A DNA stretch of 57,148 bases. It comes from Neolewinella litorea. GTDB taxonomy: Bacteria; Bacteroidota; Bacteroidia; Chitinophagales; Saprospiraceae. Positions 19,017 to 27,632 of this stretch are shown here, piece after piece (within the stretch, counting starts at the first letter, position 1; every line of letters begins with the position of its first letter). Under the pieces are notes generated by a model. That model was not told where the DNA came from, did not search any database, and saw nothing but the letters and a program-made list of their open reading frames with translations. Location of the stretch: contig NZ_SRSF01000014.1 of NCBI RefSeq assembly GCF_004803465.1, forward strand, positions 1 to 57,148, given 5' to 3'. The position numbers and the translations under genes were made by a program.

Positions 19017-19285
19017 GCCGCCTCGGCGGCGGTAGCGGAGGAGGTAGACTTCTCCCCTTCCGAGATGCGGGCGGCGGCGTACTTCTTGAAGATGTGACGC
19101 TGCATGTAGCGTCCGATGCTGGCTACCGCGCGCAGGCGCTGCCAGTGCTCGGAGGGCACGCCGAAGTAGGCGTAGACCGCCCCGTTGTTGCGGAACTTGA
19201 CGAAAAGGGTGTTGGCGGCCCGCAAATACCCCATCTCCGAGAGCATCTGGGAGTTGACCTTTTGCATTACGATGGGAAGTGCCAT
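19013..19285 (-). CDS. KTSC-domain protein
   Basis: A 90-residue cytoplasmic protein. The core (VNSQMLSEMGYL, LFVKFRNNGAVYAYFGVP, RLRAVASIGRYMQRHI) matches the KTSC domain, a small fold found alone or near lysyl-tRNA synthetase-like proteins and phage genes, whose role is unsettled. The ATG at 19285 begins the conserved part; the frame is open for 18 more codons. It is convergent with the GH130 gene, with a 4-bp tail overlap. Confidence 0.72.
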   Translation of the reverse strand: MALPIVMQKVNSQMLSEMGYLRAANTLFVKFRNNGAVYAYFGVPSEHWQRLRAVASIGRYMQRHIFKKYAAARISEGEKSTSSATAAEAA

Positions 19286-19415
19286 AATCGAATGATTTTC
19301 AGCTTGCTGTTGCAAAAAGAAAACACCCCGCACCCCCAAATAGTTGCTGTTTTAAAACTTTTTGTTTGTTTTAACGCTTCCAGAATCCGCCCCTTTTTGT
19401 AAATGCGAAAACGGC

Positions 19416-20561
19416 TCAGTTGAAGAAATCTTGCACCCGCTCGGTGATGTAAGCCAGAATAGATTCGTCCATTTCGCTGTGCATCGGCAGAGAGATGACC
19501 TCCTTGCAGAGGGTATCCGTTACGGGCAGGAAATCGATCTTATTGGCGGCGGTCCCGCGGAAGGCACCCTGGTCGTAGAGAGGCACCGGGTAATAGATCA
19601 TGCTGGGGATACCGGCTTCCTGAAGGTGTTGTTGCAGGGCGTCGCGTTGCCCATTGGTGACGCGCAGGGTATACTGGTGGTAGACATGGGTGCTGTTGGG
19701 CAGGCGGGCCGGAGGGAGCAGACCCTTGATTCCGGCGAGCTGCCGGTCGTAATAGCGGGCGGCCTCCTGACGGCGGGCGTTGTAGTCGTCAAGGCGCGGC
19801 AATTTGCAGTTGAGGATGGCGGCCTGCACCGAGTCCAATCGACTGTTGCAACCTACTACATCGTGGTAGTAGCGACGATTCTGTCCGTGGTTGGCCACAG
19901 TCCGCAGGCGGGCGGCGAGATCATCGTCGTCGGTATTCAGGGCCCCGCCGTCGCCGTATGCGCCCAGGTTCTTGCTGGGGTAAAAGCTGGTACAACCAAT
20001 ATCGCCCAAAGTACCGGTGCGCCCTACCCGGCCGTCGGAGAAGGTATAGGCCGCCCCGATGGCTTGCGCGTTGTCCTCCACGATGCGCAGGTCGTGCATT
20101 TCTGCCAAGCTACGGATGGGCTCCATGTCGCAGCTTTGACCGAAGAGGTGCACCGGAATGATCGCGCGCGTCCGGGGGGTGATGGCCGGCTCGATGAGTT
20201 CCGCAGTCACGTTGTAAGTGAAGGGGTCCACGTCCACCATGACTGGGCTAAGTCCCAACAAGGCGATCACTTCAGCGGAGGCTACGTAAGTAAAGGCCGG
20301 TACGATCACCTCATCTCCGGGTTTGAGTCCGAGTGCCATCAGGGCGATCTGCAGGGCATCCGTTCCGTTGGCGCAGGGGATCACGTGTTTGCACCCGAGG
20401 TACTCTTCCAGTCCGGTCCGAAACTCCTGCACCGCCGGCCCGTTGATGAACGCCCCGCTACGGATCACTTCCAACACCGCCCGGTCCACCTCCTCCTGCA
20501 TCGCTTCGTACTGGGTCTTGAGGTCGACCATTTGAATGTTGGTGGGAGGGGGGGAGGTCAT
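19416..20561 (-). CDS. DegT/DnrJ/EryC1/StrS-family PLP aminotransferase
   Basis: A 381-residue sugar aminotransferase. The internal-aldimine lysine sits in TSFYPSKNLGAYGDGG. Other fold-type I landmarks are CANGTDALQIAL, VDVDPFTYNV, PVHLFGQSCDM and EDNAQAIGA. Enzymes of this group aminate keto sugars on nucleotide carriers for O-antigen, capsule or glycoprotein glycans. No nucleotide-sugar epimerase or dehydratase is adjacent, so the glycan is unknown. A GT2 and an SDR lie a few kb away on the same strand. Confidence 0.88.
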   Translation of the reverse strand: MTSPPPTNIQMVDLKTQYEAMQEEVDRAVLEVIRSGAFINGPAVQEFRTGLEEYLGCKHVIPCANGTDALQIALMALGLKPGDEVIVPAFTYVASAEVIALLGLSPVMVDVDPFTYNVTAELIEPAITPRTRAIIPVHLFGQSCDMEPIRSLAEMHDLRIVEDNAQAIGAAYTFSDGRVGRTGTLGDIGCTSFYPSKNLGAYGDGGALNTDDDDLAARLRTVANHGQNRRYYHDVVGCNSRLDSVQAAILNCKLPRLDDYNARRQEAARYYDRQLAGIKGLLPPARLPNSTHVYHQYTLRVTNGQRDALQQHLQEAGIPSMIYYPVPLYDQGAFRGTAANKIDFLPVTDTLCKEVISLPMHSEMDESILAYITERVQDFFN

Positions 20562-20786
20562 TGGGGGGGATTTCGGGGTTGGGTACTTAAGTCCTTTTGG
20601 GAGTTATTCCTTCAGGGCTTCGTGGCGGAGGGTGCCGGGTTCCTCTATTAACTCCTATCGGGGCCTGCGGTTTTACTCCTTCCGGTTCACGTTCGTTCCT
20701 TACCGGGCACGGGTGGGTGGTCGATCTCCGCCTGCGGGATCGTGGTGGTGTATTACCTGACTTGCGGCCCGGGGCTCAGGGAAGTA

Positions 20787-21545
20787 CTAAAAACCCATTT
20801 CCCTAATCTCCAGACCGTCGGTCTTGAAGAGAGAGTGATCGATGTTGTTGCCGGTCTTGATGTCGGTGAAGCGGGTTTCGTAGGTAGTTTTGCCGTCCAC
20901 GGTGGTGGATTGGATGGGAAATCCTTCGGACAGGTCTTCCAGGCCGGGGGGCAGCGCCATCTTTTTGGACCCCGGGCCACCCATCACGCGGGAGAAACTC
21001 CCGAATACTTCCTGGGTATTCAGACCGATGTCTTTGGTGATCCACGAGCGGGTAGTGGTATTGTCCTTGGTGTTCTCGACGATCACGAGTTCGCAGTCGT
21101 AGCCGTCGATGGTGCGGCGCTCGCCCGTCCTTTCGATGCGCAGGTGGTCGGTGGTTTCGTCGACGGACTTGGCGAAGAGGTTACCCAGCTTGGGAATTTT
21201 TATCCGCACGGCCTGGGTTTCACCTTTTTTATCGGTGGTGATCATGGTCGTTTTCCCATCGGCACCGTCGAAGATCATCCGCACCATGCCCTCTCCCGTA
21301 TCCTCCATCCGCATGGCCACTTTATCGCCGGTCATGCCGAGGTGTACGTTAGATTCTTCCGTCTTGTTGCGCTTTTGCTCGGTTACGTGCATGGTGAGAC
21401 TGAACGCGGTGTTGTCCTGGACCGGCGCCGCTAGCACACCGGGGTTGCCGTGGTCCACGGCGGCGTAGGTGAGGGCCGACTGCCCGGTAGCAGTAGTTGT
21501 TAACAATCCTAATAAAAGCAAGCAGAAAATGATGCGGTACTTCAT
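20787..21545 (-). CDS. DUF4412-type exported protein
   Basis: A 252-residue exported protein with signal peptide ending TATGQ. The body (FSLTMHVTEQKRNKTEESNV, YDCELVIVENTKDNTTTRSWITKDIG, FGSFSRVMGG) resembles DUF4412 proteins of Bacteroidota, which fold like the LolA/outer-membrane lipoprotein carrier group and are of unknown function. It has no apparent operon partner. The 225 bp between it and the aminotransferase gene show no recognisable site. Confidence 0.7.
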   Translation of the reverse strand: MKYRIIFCLLLLGLLTTTATGQSALTYAAVDHGNPGVLAAPVQDNTAFSLTMHVTEQKRNKTEESNVHLGMTGDKVAMRMEDTGEGMVRMIFDGADGKTTMITTDKKGETQAVRIKIPKLGNLFAKSVDETTDHLRIERTGERRTIDGYDCELVIVENTKDNTTTRSWITKDIGLNTQEVFGSFSRVMGGPGSKKMALPPGLEDLSEGFPIQSTTVDGKTTYETRFTDIKTGNNIDHSLFKTDGLEIREMGF

Positions 21546-21715
21546 GGCGTTGTGTGTTCTGATGTTGCGGCCCTTTATGCCGCCGTCGCACCCTTGCGTT
21601 ACACACCCGCTATCACTATACCCGCCCTACTGTCCATGGCGACCAAACTTCCGATCCAAAACCGGGGTTTTAACGTAGGTACATCTTTGTGATCATTACC
21701 CCCAATTGAAACCCC

Positions 21716-21829
21716 ATGAAACAGTCAGTAGCCGTGCGCGGCGACCTTGCCCGCGTCCTCTTTCTCGTCTTCCTTTCGCTGGTGTTCCTGGCCCTTTTCT
21801 TCCTGCCCAGCCTGGCCCAGCTTCTTTAA
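21716..21829 (+). CDS. Predicted 37-residue single-span membrane peptide
   Basis: An ATG at 21716 opens MKQSVAVRGDLARVLFLVFL and the peptide continues with a strongly hydrophobic helix (residues 14-34) before a TAA. It has a positively charged N-terminus and no other domain. It sits alone on the plus strand between the divergent DUF4412 gene and xerD, overlapping the xerD stop by 4 bp. Small single-span peptides of this kind are often real in Bacteroidota, but no family is recognised and expression is unproven. Confidence 0.4.
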   Translation: MKQSVAVRGDLARVLFLVFLSLVFLALFFLPSLAQLL

Positions 21830-22734
21830 TTCCGGTTAGCCGGATGGAACGACAGTATCGTCTCCCGCAGAAAATCCGTATCCAGATGGGTATAGATTTC
21901 CGTGGTGAGGATCGACTCATGACCAAGTAATTCCTGCACCGCCCGCAGGTCCGCGCCCCCCTCGATCAGGTGGGTAGCGAAGGAATGCCGGAAGGTATGG
22001 GGGCTTACCCGCTTGTCGATCCCCGCCTCCGCCGCATATTTTTTTACCGCCGTGAAGACCGACACCCGGCTCAGCGCCCCGCCCCGACGGTTCAGGAAAA
22101 CGATGTTCTTGTCCCGAATGACCGGCAGGGCCTCCCGAACGTGCCGCAAATAGATTTCCAGGTGCTTGACCGCCGTAGGCCCGATTGGTACCAGTCGCTC
22201 CTTATTCCCCTTGCCCGTTACCCGCACAAATTCCTGTTCCAGGTACAGATCCGAGAGGCGTAGCCCGGTCGCTTCGCTCACCCGCAGTCCGCAGGCGTAA
22301 AGCGTTTCCAGCAGGGCACGGTCGCGCATTCCGTGGTCGGTGCTCAGGTCGATGGCCCCGAGCAGTGCCCGTATCTCTGGGTAAGTGAGGACTTCGGGGA
22401 TTTTCCTTCCGAGTTTCGGGGCCCGCAGCAGTTCGGTGGGGTCGCGGTCGATCACCCGCTCGTCCACCAGAAAGGCGAAAAAGGTCTTGAGCGCCGAAAC
22501 CAGCCGGGCCTGGGAGCGGGCGGCCAGTCCAAGTTCCGCCAGTTGCTGCAGGAAGCCGTCGAGGTGCAGGCATTCGATCTCCCCCACGCCGATGTTCCAG
22601 CCGCGCAGGTCGAGGTAGGCGGGCAGCTTCTCCAGGTCGCTGCGGTAGGCCGTGAGCGTGTGTTCGCTGTAGCCGCGGGTGAGCTTCAGGTAGGCTTCGA
22701 AAGACCGGAAGAGGGGCTGCCAGCGGTTCTGCAT
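21826..22734 (-). CDS. xerD: Site-specific tyrosine recombinase XerD
   Basis: A 302-residue recombinase with an N-terminal SAM-like core-binding domain and a C-terminal catalytic domain. The full tyrosine-recombinase set is visible: Arg in ACGLRVSEATGL, Lys in TGKGNKERLVP, HTFRHSFATHL (HxxR), His in LLGHESI and the nucleophile in TTEIYTHLD. Length and motifs fit XerD, which with XerC resolves chromosome dimers at dif. No transposon context is seen, supporting the housekeeping role. The frame is open to 22905; the ATG at 22734 (MQNRWQPL) matches family starts. Confidence 0.88.
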   Translation of the reverse strand: MQNRWQPLFRSFEAYLKLTRGYSEHTLTAYRSDLEKLPAYLDLRGWNIGVGEIECLHLDGFLQQLAELGLAARSQARLVSALKTFFAFLVDERVIDRDPTELLRAPKLGRKIPEVLTYPEIRALLGAIDLSTDHGMRDRALLETLYACGLRVSEATGLRLSDLYLEQEFVRVTGKGNKERLVPIGPTAVKHLEIYLRHVREALPVIRDKNIVFLNRRGGALSRVSVFTAVKKYAAEAGIDKRVSPHTFRHSFATHLIEGGADLRAVQELLGHESILTTEIYTHLDTDFLRETILSFHPANRN

Positions 22735-22864
22735 AGTTGTCGGTAGGGCGGCGGCGCGCCGGTGCAAGGTAACACGGGGAAAGCCGTAAAAGCGGGTACC
22801 GCCATTGGCTGGGAACCAACTCCACACGGCAATTGCGGCAGTACTACAGCACCCGCGGCCGCGG

Positions 22865-23551
22865 CTACTGGGCCAGCAGGAATCCCCCTTCGGGCTGCCG
22901 CTCAATGATCAGGCCACGGAAATCCTCGCGGAATGCGGCCACTTCCAGTCCTTCGAACTCCTCCCGCGCGTGGGTGGTCGTGAGCACCACCACGGGGCAA
23001 CCCGCGTTGTTGGCGGCCCGTGCGCCGGTCACGCTGTCCTCGAAGATGAGGCACTCGTTCAGCGGCACCCCGATGCCCTCGGCGGCCTGCCGGAATACCT
23101 CCGGATCGGGCTTGCCGCTTTTGACCATCCCGGAATGCACCACGTGGCCGAACAGCGAGCGGATTTTCAGGGCGTCGATGACGAAGAAGGCATTCTCTTC
23201 CGGACCGGCCGTACCGACTGCCATGGGTACGTCCTGGGCGTAGGCCTGCTGGATGAATTCGAGGGCCCCGCCTACCGTATTGGCCTCCAGTTCCGGGGCG
23301 AAGATCTCGCGGTAGGCCGATTCCTTCTCGCGCGAGATGGCCTGCCGCTCTTCCGGCGTGTAGCGGTCACCGAAGAGGCGCTCCAGTATCTCCGTGTTGA
23401 CGCCGTGAATCTCCTCCTTTACGCGGTCGATGGTGTAGTCCAGCCCCAGTTCCCCCAGCTTACGCTGCCAGGCCCGGTGGTGGACCATCATATTGTCGAC
23501 CAGCGTGCCGTCGAGGTCGAAGAGAATGCCGGAAAAGGGGATGGGCGTCAT
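22865..23551 (-). CDS. HAD-family hydrolase, beta-phosphoglucomutase-like
   Basis: A 228-residue HAD phosphatase. Motif I is FDLDGTLVDN, with both catalytic Asp residues. A cap domain follows (residues about 18-85). Motif II Thr is in MAVGTAGPEEN, motif III Lys in KSGKPDPEVF and motif IV in LIFEDSVTGARAA. The ensemble matches the beta-phosphoglucomutase/DOG phosphatase subgroup acting on sugar phosphates. It lies 130 bp upstream of xerD, same strand, with no sign of coupling. Confidence 0.88.
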   Translation of the reverse strand: MTPIPFSGILFDLDGTLVDNMMVHHRAWQRKLGELGLDYTIDRVKEEIHGVNTEILERLFGDRYTPEERQAISREKESAYREIFAPELEANTVGGALEFIQQAYAQDVPMAVGTAGPEENAFFVIDALKIRSLFGHVVHSGMVKSGKPDPEVFRQAAEGIGVPLNECLIFEDSVTGARAANNAGCPVVVLTTTHAREEFEGLEVAAFREDFRGLIIERQPEGGFLLAQ

Positions 23552-23930
23552 GATGGATTTGCGATTGTTTGATTTGGTATTTACAATTGGCTGCTCCTGC
23601 CCGCTGGTGGGTGCACTTCCCCGGGTTGGGCAAAATTACGGTGTTTTGGACTGGACCCGGTTTGCGCATGCAGGTTGAGGCGCTGTGCGCCGAGGGGCTT
23701 TCGATTTACCATTTGGTCATGTACCATTTACAATTTTGCGAGACAGCTCGCTTCGCTCGTATCGCGCTTGAAAGCGCTCAACCCGCTAGCACGGCCGGGC
23801 GGAGGGCCTCCAGGCCGATTTAGCCTAACCACGGAGGTGGAGATCGCGGAATGGATCGACCAAATCACGGTGGGTTTCGTGACCGCGTACTTTCTTATGA
23901 TCGCCGCTCACCAATCGCGCTTGAAAGCGC
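23552..23930. other. 379-bp intergenic region with dispersed AT-rich repeat and a 25-bp direct repeat
   Basis: No convincing gene is present. The stretch 23701-23740 carries AT-rich words (TTTACCATTTG, ACCATTTACAATTTTG) like those of the 60-bp tandem units at 361-492. Two copies of a 25-bp direct repeat follow. The rest is GC-rich with small dyads (GGGCGGAGGGCC, GCGGGGCTCCTCCCCGC). Confidence 0.6.
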
Positions 23931-23938
23931 TCAACCCG
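23761..23938. repeat. 25-bp direct repeat pair
   Basis: Identical 25-bp copies lie at 23761-23785 and 23914-23938, each containing CGCTTGAAAGCGCTCAACCC. Each holds an internal dyad (GCGCTTGAAAGCGC) that could form a small hairpin. The second copy ends within the stop region of the GT2 gene. The function is unknown. Confidence 0.7.
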
Positions 23939-24704
23939 TTTGCGCGGGGCTCCTCCCCGCGTAGATCGCCGGTTGGGCCAGTCCCCAGCGGGTGAGGCGA
24001 TGGACAATCGATACGCGCAGGACGCCCAGACCGTACTTGCTGCTGCGCAGGAAGTTGATGCTGCTGGCCTCTTCGAAGTACTTGGTGGGACAGGTGACTT
24101 CGGCAATGTCGAAGCGGTGGTAGATGATCTGGGAGAGCATCTCGTTGTCGAAGACGAAGTCGTCGTCGTTGGCTTCGAAATTAATGGTCTCGAGCACCTC
24201 CCGGCTGAAGGCGCGGTAACCGGTGTGGTATTCGCTGAGCTTGTAGTTGACCAGGAAGTTCTGGACGGCCGTCAGGAAGCGGTTGGCGACGTACTTATAC
24301 AGTGGCATCCCCCCGCGCAGCGCGCCCATGCCCAGGATGCGGGAGCCGAGGACTACCGGGTAGATCCCCTCGCCGATGATGTTGCACATGGTGGGGATGA
24401 GTTTGGGGGTGTACTGGTAGTCGGGATGCAGCATCACCACGATGTCGGCACCGACCTCCAGGGCCTTGCGGTAAAGGCTTTTCTGGTTGCCGCCGTAGCC
24501 GCGGTTGCGGGGGTGGGTGATCACGTACTCCACGCCCAGCTGTCGGGCCAGGGCAGAGGTTTCGTCGGCGCTGGCGTCGTCGCAGAGGATGACCTCATCG
24601 ACCAGGTCGCGGGGCACCTCACGGTAGGTCCGTTCCAGGGTGAGGGCGGCGTTGTAGGCCGGCATCACTACTACTACCTTCTTGTCCTTATACATGGGGC
24701 CCAA
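23931..24704 (-). CDS. Family 2 glycosyltransferase
   Basis: A 257-residue GT-A glycosyltransferase resembling dolichyl-phosphate mannosyltransferase-type enzymes without the C-terminal membrane spans. Landmarks are VVVVMPAYNAALTLE at the N-terminus, the DDASADET nucleotide-binding region, MLHPDYQY in place of the canonical DxD, and the acceptor-side YHTGYRAFSREVL. It should transfer a sugar from a nucleotide donor to a lipid or glycan at the inner face of the membrane. An ATG three codons in (24695) is an equally good start. The SDR gene ends 16 bp upstream. Confidence 0.85.
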   Translation of the reverse strand: MGPMYKDKKVVVVMPAYNAALTLERTYREVPRDLVDEVILCDDASADETSALARQLGVEYVITHPRNRGYGGNQKSLYRKALEVGADIVVMLHPDYQYTPKLIPTMCNIIGEGIYPVVLGSRILGMGALRGGMPLYKYVANRFLTAVQNFLVNYKLSEYHTGYRAFSREVLETINFEANDDDFVFDNEMLSQIIYHRFDIAEVTCPTKYFEEASSINFLRSSKYGLGVLRVSIVHRLTRWGLAQPAIYAGRSPAQTG

Positions 24705-24720
24705 AAGTAGGCAACATCCC

Positions 24721-25464
24721 CTACCCCTGCGAAGTGGGCCTTACCTGCAGTTCGTTGATGTGTACGCTATCGGGCTGACTGATGGCGTAGTGGATGGCGT
24801 TGGCGATGTCTTCGCTGGCGAGAAACTTCAGGTCCTTGAAAAAATCCTGGATGTCGTTCATCAATTCGTCGTCGGTGATGGTTTCGGTCAGCTCGGTTTC
24901 CACCGCACCGGGCTCGATGCAGGTCACGCGTATCCCGTGCTTGGGGGCGAGTTCCTGCCGCAGACCATCGCTGAGGGCTCGCACGGCGAACTTCGTGGCG
25001 GAATAGACGGCACTGCCCACCATGACCTCCCGGCCAGCTACGCTGGAGATGTTTACGATATGGCCCTGCTTGCGCTCCACCATGTCGGGGAGGGTTTCGG
25101 CCAGACAGTGCAGTACGCCGTTAACGTTAACGTCCACCATCTTGAGCCACTCGTCCACGTGCAGGTTCTTCATGTAGCTGAGGGGCATGATTCCAGCATT
25201 GTTGACCAGGATGTCGCAAGGGCCGAAGGCGGCCTTGGTTTGCTCCACGAGTTGCTTTACGTCCTTGGGTTTTGTGACGTCGGTTTCCACCACCAGTGCC
25301 TCGCCTCCTGCCTTCTCAATTTCCTTTTTCAGCTCATTGAGACGGGAGGCCCGGCGGGCGGCGAGTACGACCTTGACGCCGTCGGCGGCGAGTTTTTTCG
25401 CGGTGGCTTCGCCGATGCCGCTGCTGGCGCCGGTGATGATGGCTACTTTTCCCTGTAATTGCAT
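24721..25464 (-). CDS. SDR-family NAD(P)-dependent oxidoreductase
   Basis: A 247-residue classical short-chain dehydrogenase. The cofactor motif is TGASSGIGEAT, NNAGIM follows, and the catalytic Ser-Tyr-Lys are in ISSVAGREVMVGSAVYSATKFA. Arg residues in AARRASR suggest NADP preference. It resembles the YdfG-like 3-hydroxy acid dehydrogenase group; the substrate is not known. It is followed after 16 bp by the GT2 gene, so the two are probably co-transcribed. Confidence 0.88.
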   Translation of the reverse strand: MQLQGKVAIITGASSGIGEATAKKLAADGVKVVLAARRASRLNELKKEIEKAGGEALVVETDVTKPKDVKQLVEQTKAAFGPCDILVNNAGIMPLSYMKNLHVDEWLKMVDVNVNGVLHCLAETLPDMVERKQGHIVNISSVAGREVMVGSAVYSATKFAVRALSDGLRQELAPKHGIRVTCIEPGAVETELTETITDDELMNDIQDFFKDLKFLASEDIANAIHYAISQPDSVHINELQVRPTSQG

Positions 25465-25541
25465 AGTTCCTTTTCGGGTGCAACCCGAAAGGCGCGATTC
25501 TGGTTCCGGGAATTCACAAGTATCCGATGCCGGTGATGAAC

Positions 25542-26144
25542 CTAAATAGCGAGGGGCGGGGCCGGGGTGCGGTCAATAAGCACGATTTCACTAATCCGCG
25601 TGGTCGGAGGTACCCCGCTGGTGTCGATGGTCGTCTCTGTTGAAGTGAAGTCCCGCAAGCCGAAGGCCTTATTTGTCGAATAGGCGTAGGTGCGCCCCGG
25701 AATTTCGGAGCCCCGGATCATGATTTTAGGATACGCAATACACAGGCGGGCAAAGGTGTGTCCGACCCGGATATCGCCCTCGGTGGCCGCCGTAGCGGTG
25801 GTAATGTGGATATCGCCCACCAAGGTGGAATCCCGCACGGAGGGCAGCACGTAGCCCAGTCGTTCCCCGCTGCGGCCGCGGATGAAGTACACGGGCAGTG
25901 GTCCGTCCGGGGTATCCAGCATCCCCTTTTCCAGTCGGTCGCTTACCTCAGTAAATTCGAGACCCGGGGTAATACCGTAAAAGGTAGCCTTGCGGATCAC
26001 GTACTTCGGCGGTGCGTTGGGCACCGTATCGGCGGCGGAATTGGCCATTTCAGACTTACCGATGGTGGGGTCTCGGGGGTCACCCGTGCAGCCGGCCAAG
26101 AGGAAGAGGGCGGCGAAAAACAGGGTTGCGACAAACTGACGCAT
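25542..26144 (-). CDS. Hypothetical lipoprotein
   Basis: A 200-residue protein with a clear lipobox (LFLLAGC). The mature part has no family I recognise. It is beta-rich, with a segment PVYFIRGRSGERLGYVLPS and a central DIRVGHTFARLCIAYP. It is divergent from mtaB, their starts 80 bp apart. Signal and size support a real surface or periplasmic lipoprotein. Confidence 0.65.
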   Translation of the reverse strand: MRQFVATLFFAALFLLAGCTGDPRDPTIGKSEMANSAADTVPNAPPKYVIRKATFYGITPGLEFTEVSDRLEKGMLDTPDGPLPVYFIRGRSGERLGYVLPSVRDSTLVGDIHITTATAATEGDIRVGHTFARLCIAYPKIMIRGSEIPGRTYAYSTNKAFGLRDFTSTETTIDTSGVPPTTRISEIVLIDRTPAPPLAI

Positions 26145-26211
26145 GGAAAGGTGGGCATTGAGCTAACGTGAAACACCTGGCGGTCATCCGGTGTTTATGG
26201 ACTTCCCTTCG

Positions 26212-26219
26212 TAATTTTG
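26212..26219 (+). promoter_or_regulatory. Bacteroidota -7 promoter box TAATTTTG before mtaB
   Basis: TAATTTTG is an exact match to the Bacteroidota -7 consensus TAnnTTTG. A TTTATGG at 26194-26200 stands near the expected -33 position, at shorter than usual spacing. The box ends only 5 bp before the chosen ATG (26225), which would give an almost leaderless transcript. Confidence 0.5.
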
Positions 26220-26224
26220 CCCCC

Positions 26225-27583
26225 ATGTCCACCATCGGTACCGTTTCCTTTTACACCCTGGGTTGCAAGCTCAACTACAGCGAGACATCCGCCATCGGCC
26301 GGCAGTTTGAGGGGGTGGGCTATCGTGAGGTACCGTTTGCGGAGGGGGCCGACGTGGTGGTGATCAATACCTGCTCGGTGACGGAGTTCGCCGACCGAAA
26401 GTGCCGCAACGTTGTCCGCCGGGCCCTGAAGAAGAACCCCGACGCAAAAGTGGTCGTGGTGGGCTGCTACGCCCAACTGAAACCGGAGGAGATTGCCAAC
26501 ATAGAGGGGGTCGATTTGGTACTCGGGGCGGCGGAAAAGTTCCGCATCCTCGATTTCATCGACGGCATCGGGATGGGCAGCGGCAAGGGCATGGTCCGGG
26601 CCGGCGAGGTGAAGGAGGCCGACAGCTTTGTCTCCAGTTTCAGTTTCGGCGACCGAACGCGCTCCTTCCTCAAGGTGCAGGACGGCTGCGATTACAAGTG
26701 TACCTTTTGCACCATTCCCCTGGCGCGGGGCGCCAGCCGCAGCAGCACCGTAGAGCAGATCGTCGGCGACGCCGAGGCCATTGCCGCCCGGGGTGTCAAG
26801 GAGATCGTCCTGACGGGTGTCAACATCGGCGACTTTGGCAACGGCACCCAGGTGATCGAGGGTACGCGGCCCCGCAAGGAGGCGCTGTTCGTCGACCTGG
26901 CCCGCGCCCTGGATGAGGTGGAAGGCATCAACCGCTTCCGCATCTCCAGCATCGAACCCAACCTGTGCACCGACGAAGTGATCGACTTCGTGGCCAACAG
27001 CAAGCGCTTCGCCCCCCACTTCCACATGCCCCTGCAGAGCGGCAACAACAAGCAACTGGCCCAAATGCGCCGCCGCTACCGTCGCGAACTCTTCGCCGAG
27101 CGGGTGGCGCACATCCGCAGCGTCATGCCCCACTGCTGCATCGGCGTCGACTTGATTGTCGGCTTTCCGGGGGAAACGGAGGAGGACTTCCTGGAGACCT
27201 ACCGGTTCGTGCAGGAGCTGGACGTCACCTACCTGCACGTCTTCACCTACAGTGAGCGGGCCAATACCCCGGCCGCGGAAATGGACGGGGCCGTTCCCCT
27301 TGCCGAACGCCGCCGCCGCAACCGGATGCTGCAGATCCTGAGCGACAAAAAACGCCGCGCCTTTTACGAGCGCCACCTTGGTCAGACCCGCCCCGTACTG
27401 CTGGAAAAGGGCAAGGAAGAAGGACTGCTTCAGGGCTTTACCGATAACTACATCAAGGTTTCCTTCGCAGCCGATGACAGCTGGATCAACCACCTCGTCG
27501 ACCTCGAACTCGACCCCGCCGCCCCACCCGACGGCAGCGGCACCGAGATGATCCTGCCAGGGCGCTTGCTGGTGGAAAGCTGA
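26225..27583 (+). CDS. mtaB: tRNA t6A37 methylthiotransferase MtaB
   Basis: A 452-residue radical-SAM enzyme adding a methylthio group to t6A37 of tRNAs that read ANN codons. The N-terminal methylthiotransferase domain has its three cluster cysteines in TLGCKLNYSE, INTCSVTEFADRKC and VVGCYAQLKPEE. The radical-SAM cluster is QDGCDYKCTFCTIP. A C-terminal TRAM-like domain ends the protein. The TLGCKLNYSET start distinguishes MtaB from MiaB and RimO. The ATG at 26225 is chosen because the upstream 19 codons overlap the probable promoter. Confidence 0.9.
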   Translation: MSTIGTVSFYTLGCKLNYSETSAIGRQFEGVGYREVPFAEGADVVVINTCSVTEFADRKCRNVVRRALKKNPDAKVVVVGCYAQLKPEEIANIEGVDLVLGAAEKFRILDFIDGIGMGSGKGMVRAGEVKEADSFVSSFSFGDRTRSFLKVQDGCDYKCTFCTIPLARGASRSSTVEQIVGDAEAIAARGVKEIVLTGVNIGDFGNGTQVIEGTRPRKEALFVDLARALDEVEGINRFRISSIEPNLCTDEVIDFVANSKRFAPHFHMPLQSGNNKQLAQMRRRYRRELFAERVAHIRSVMPHCCIGVDLIVGFPGETEEDFLETYRFVQELDVTYLHVFTYSERANTPAAEMDGAVPLAERRRRNRMLQILSDKKRRAFYERHLGQTRPVLLEKGKEEGLLQGFTDNYIKVSFAADDSWINHLVDLELDPAAPPDGSGTEMILPGRLLVES

Positions 27584-27632
27584 GGTAGGAGACTATCTGC
27601 TTACTGTTGACGCCTGACCTAACCGATACCCG

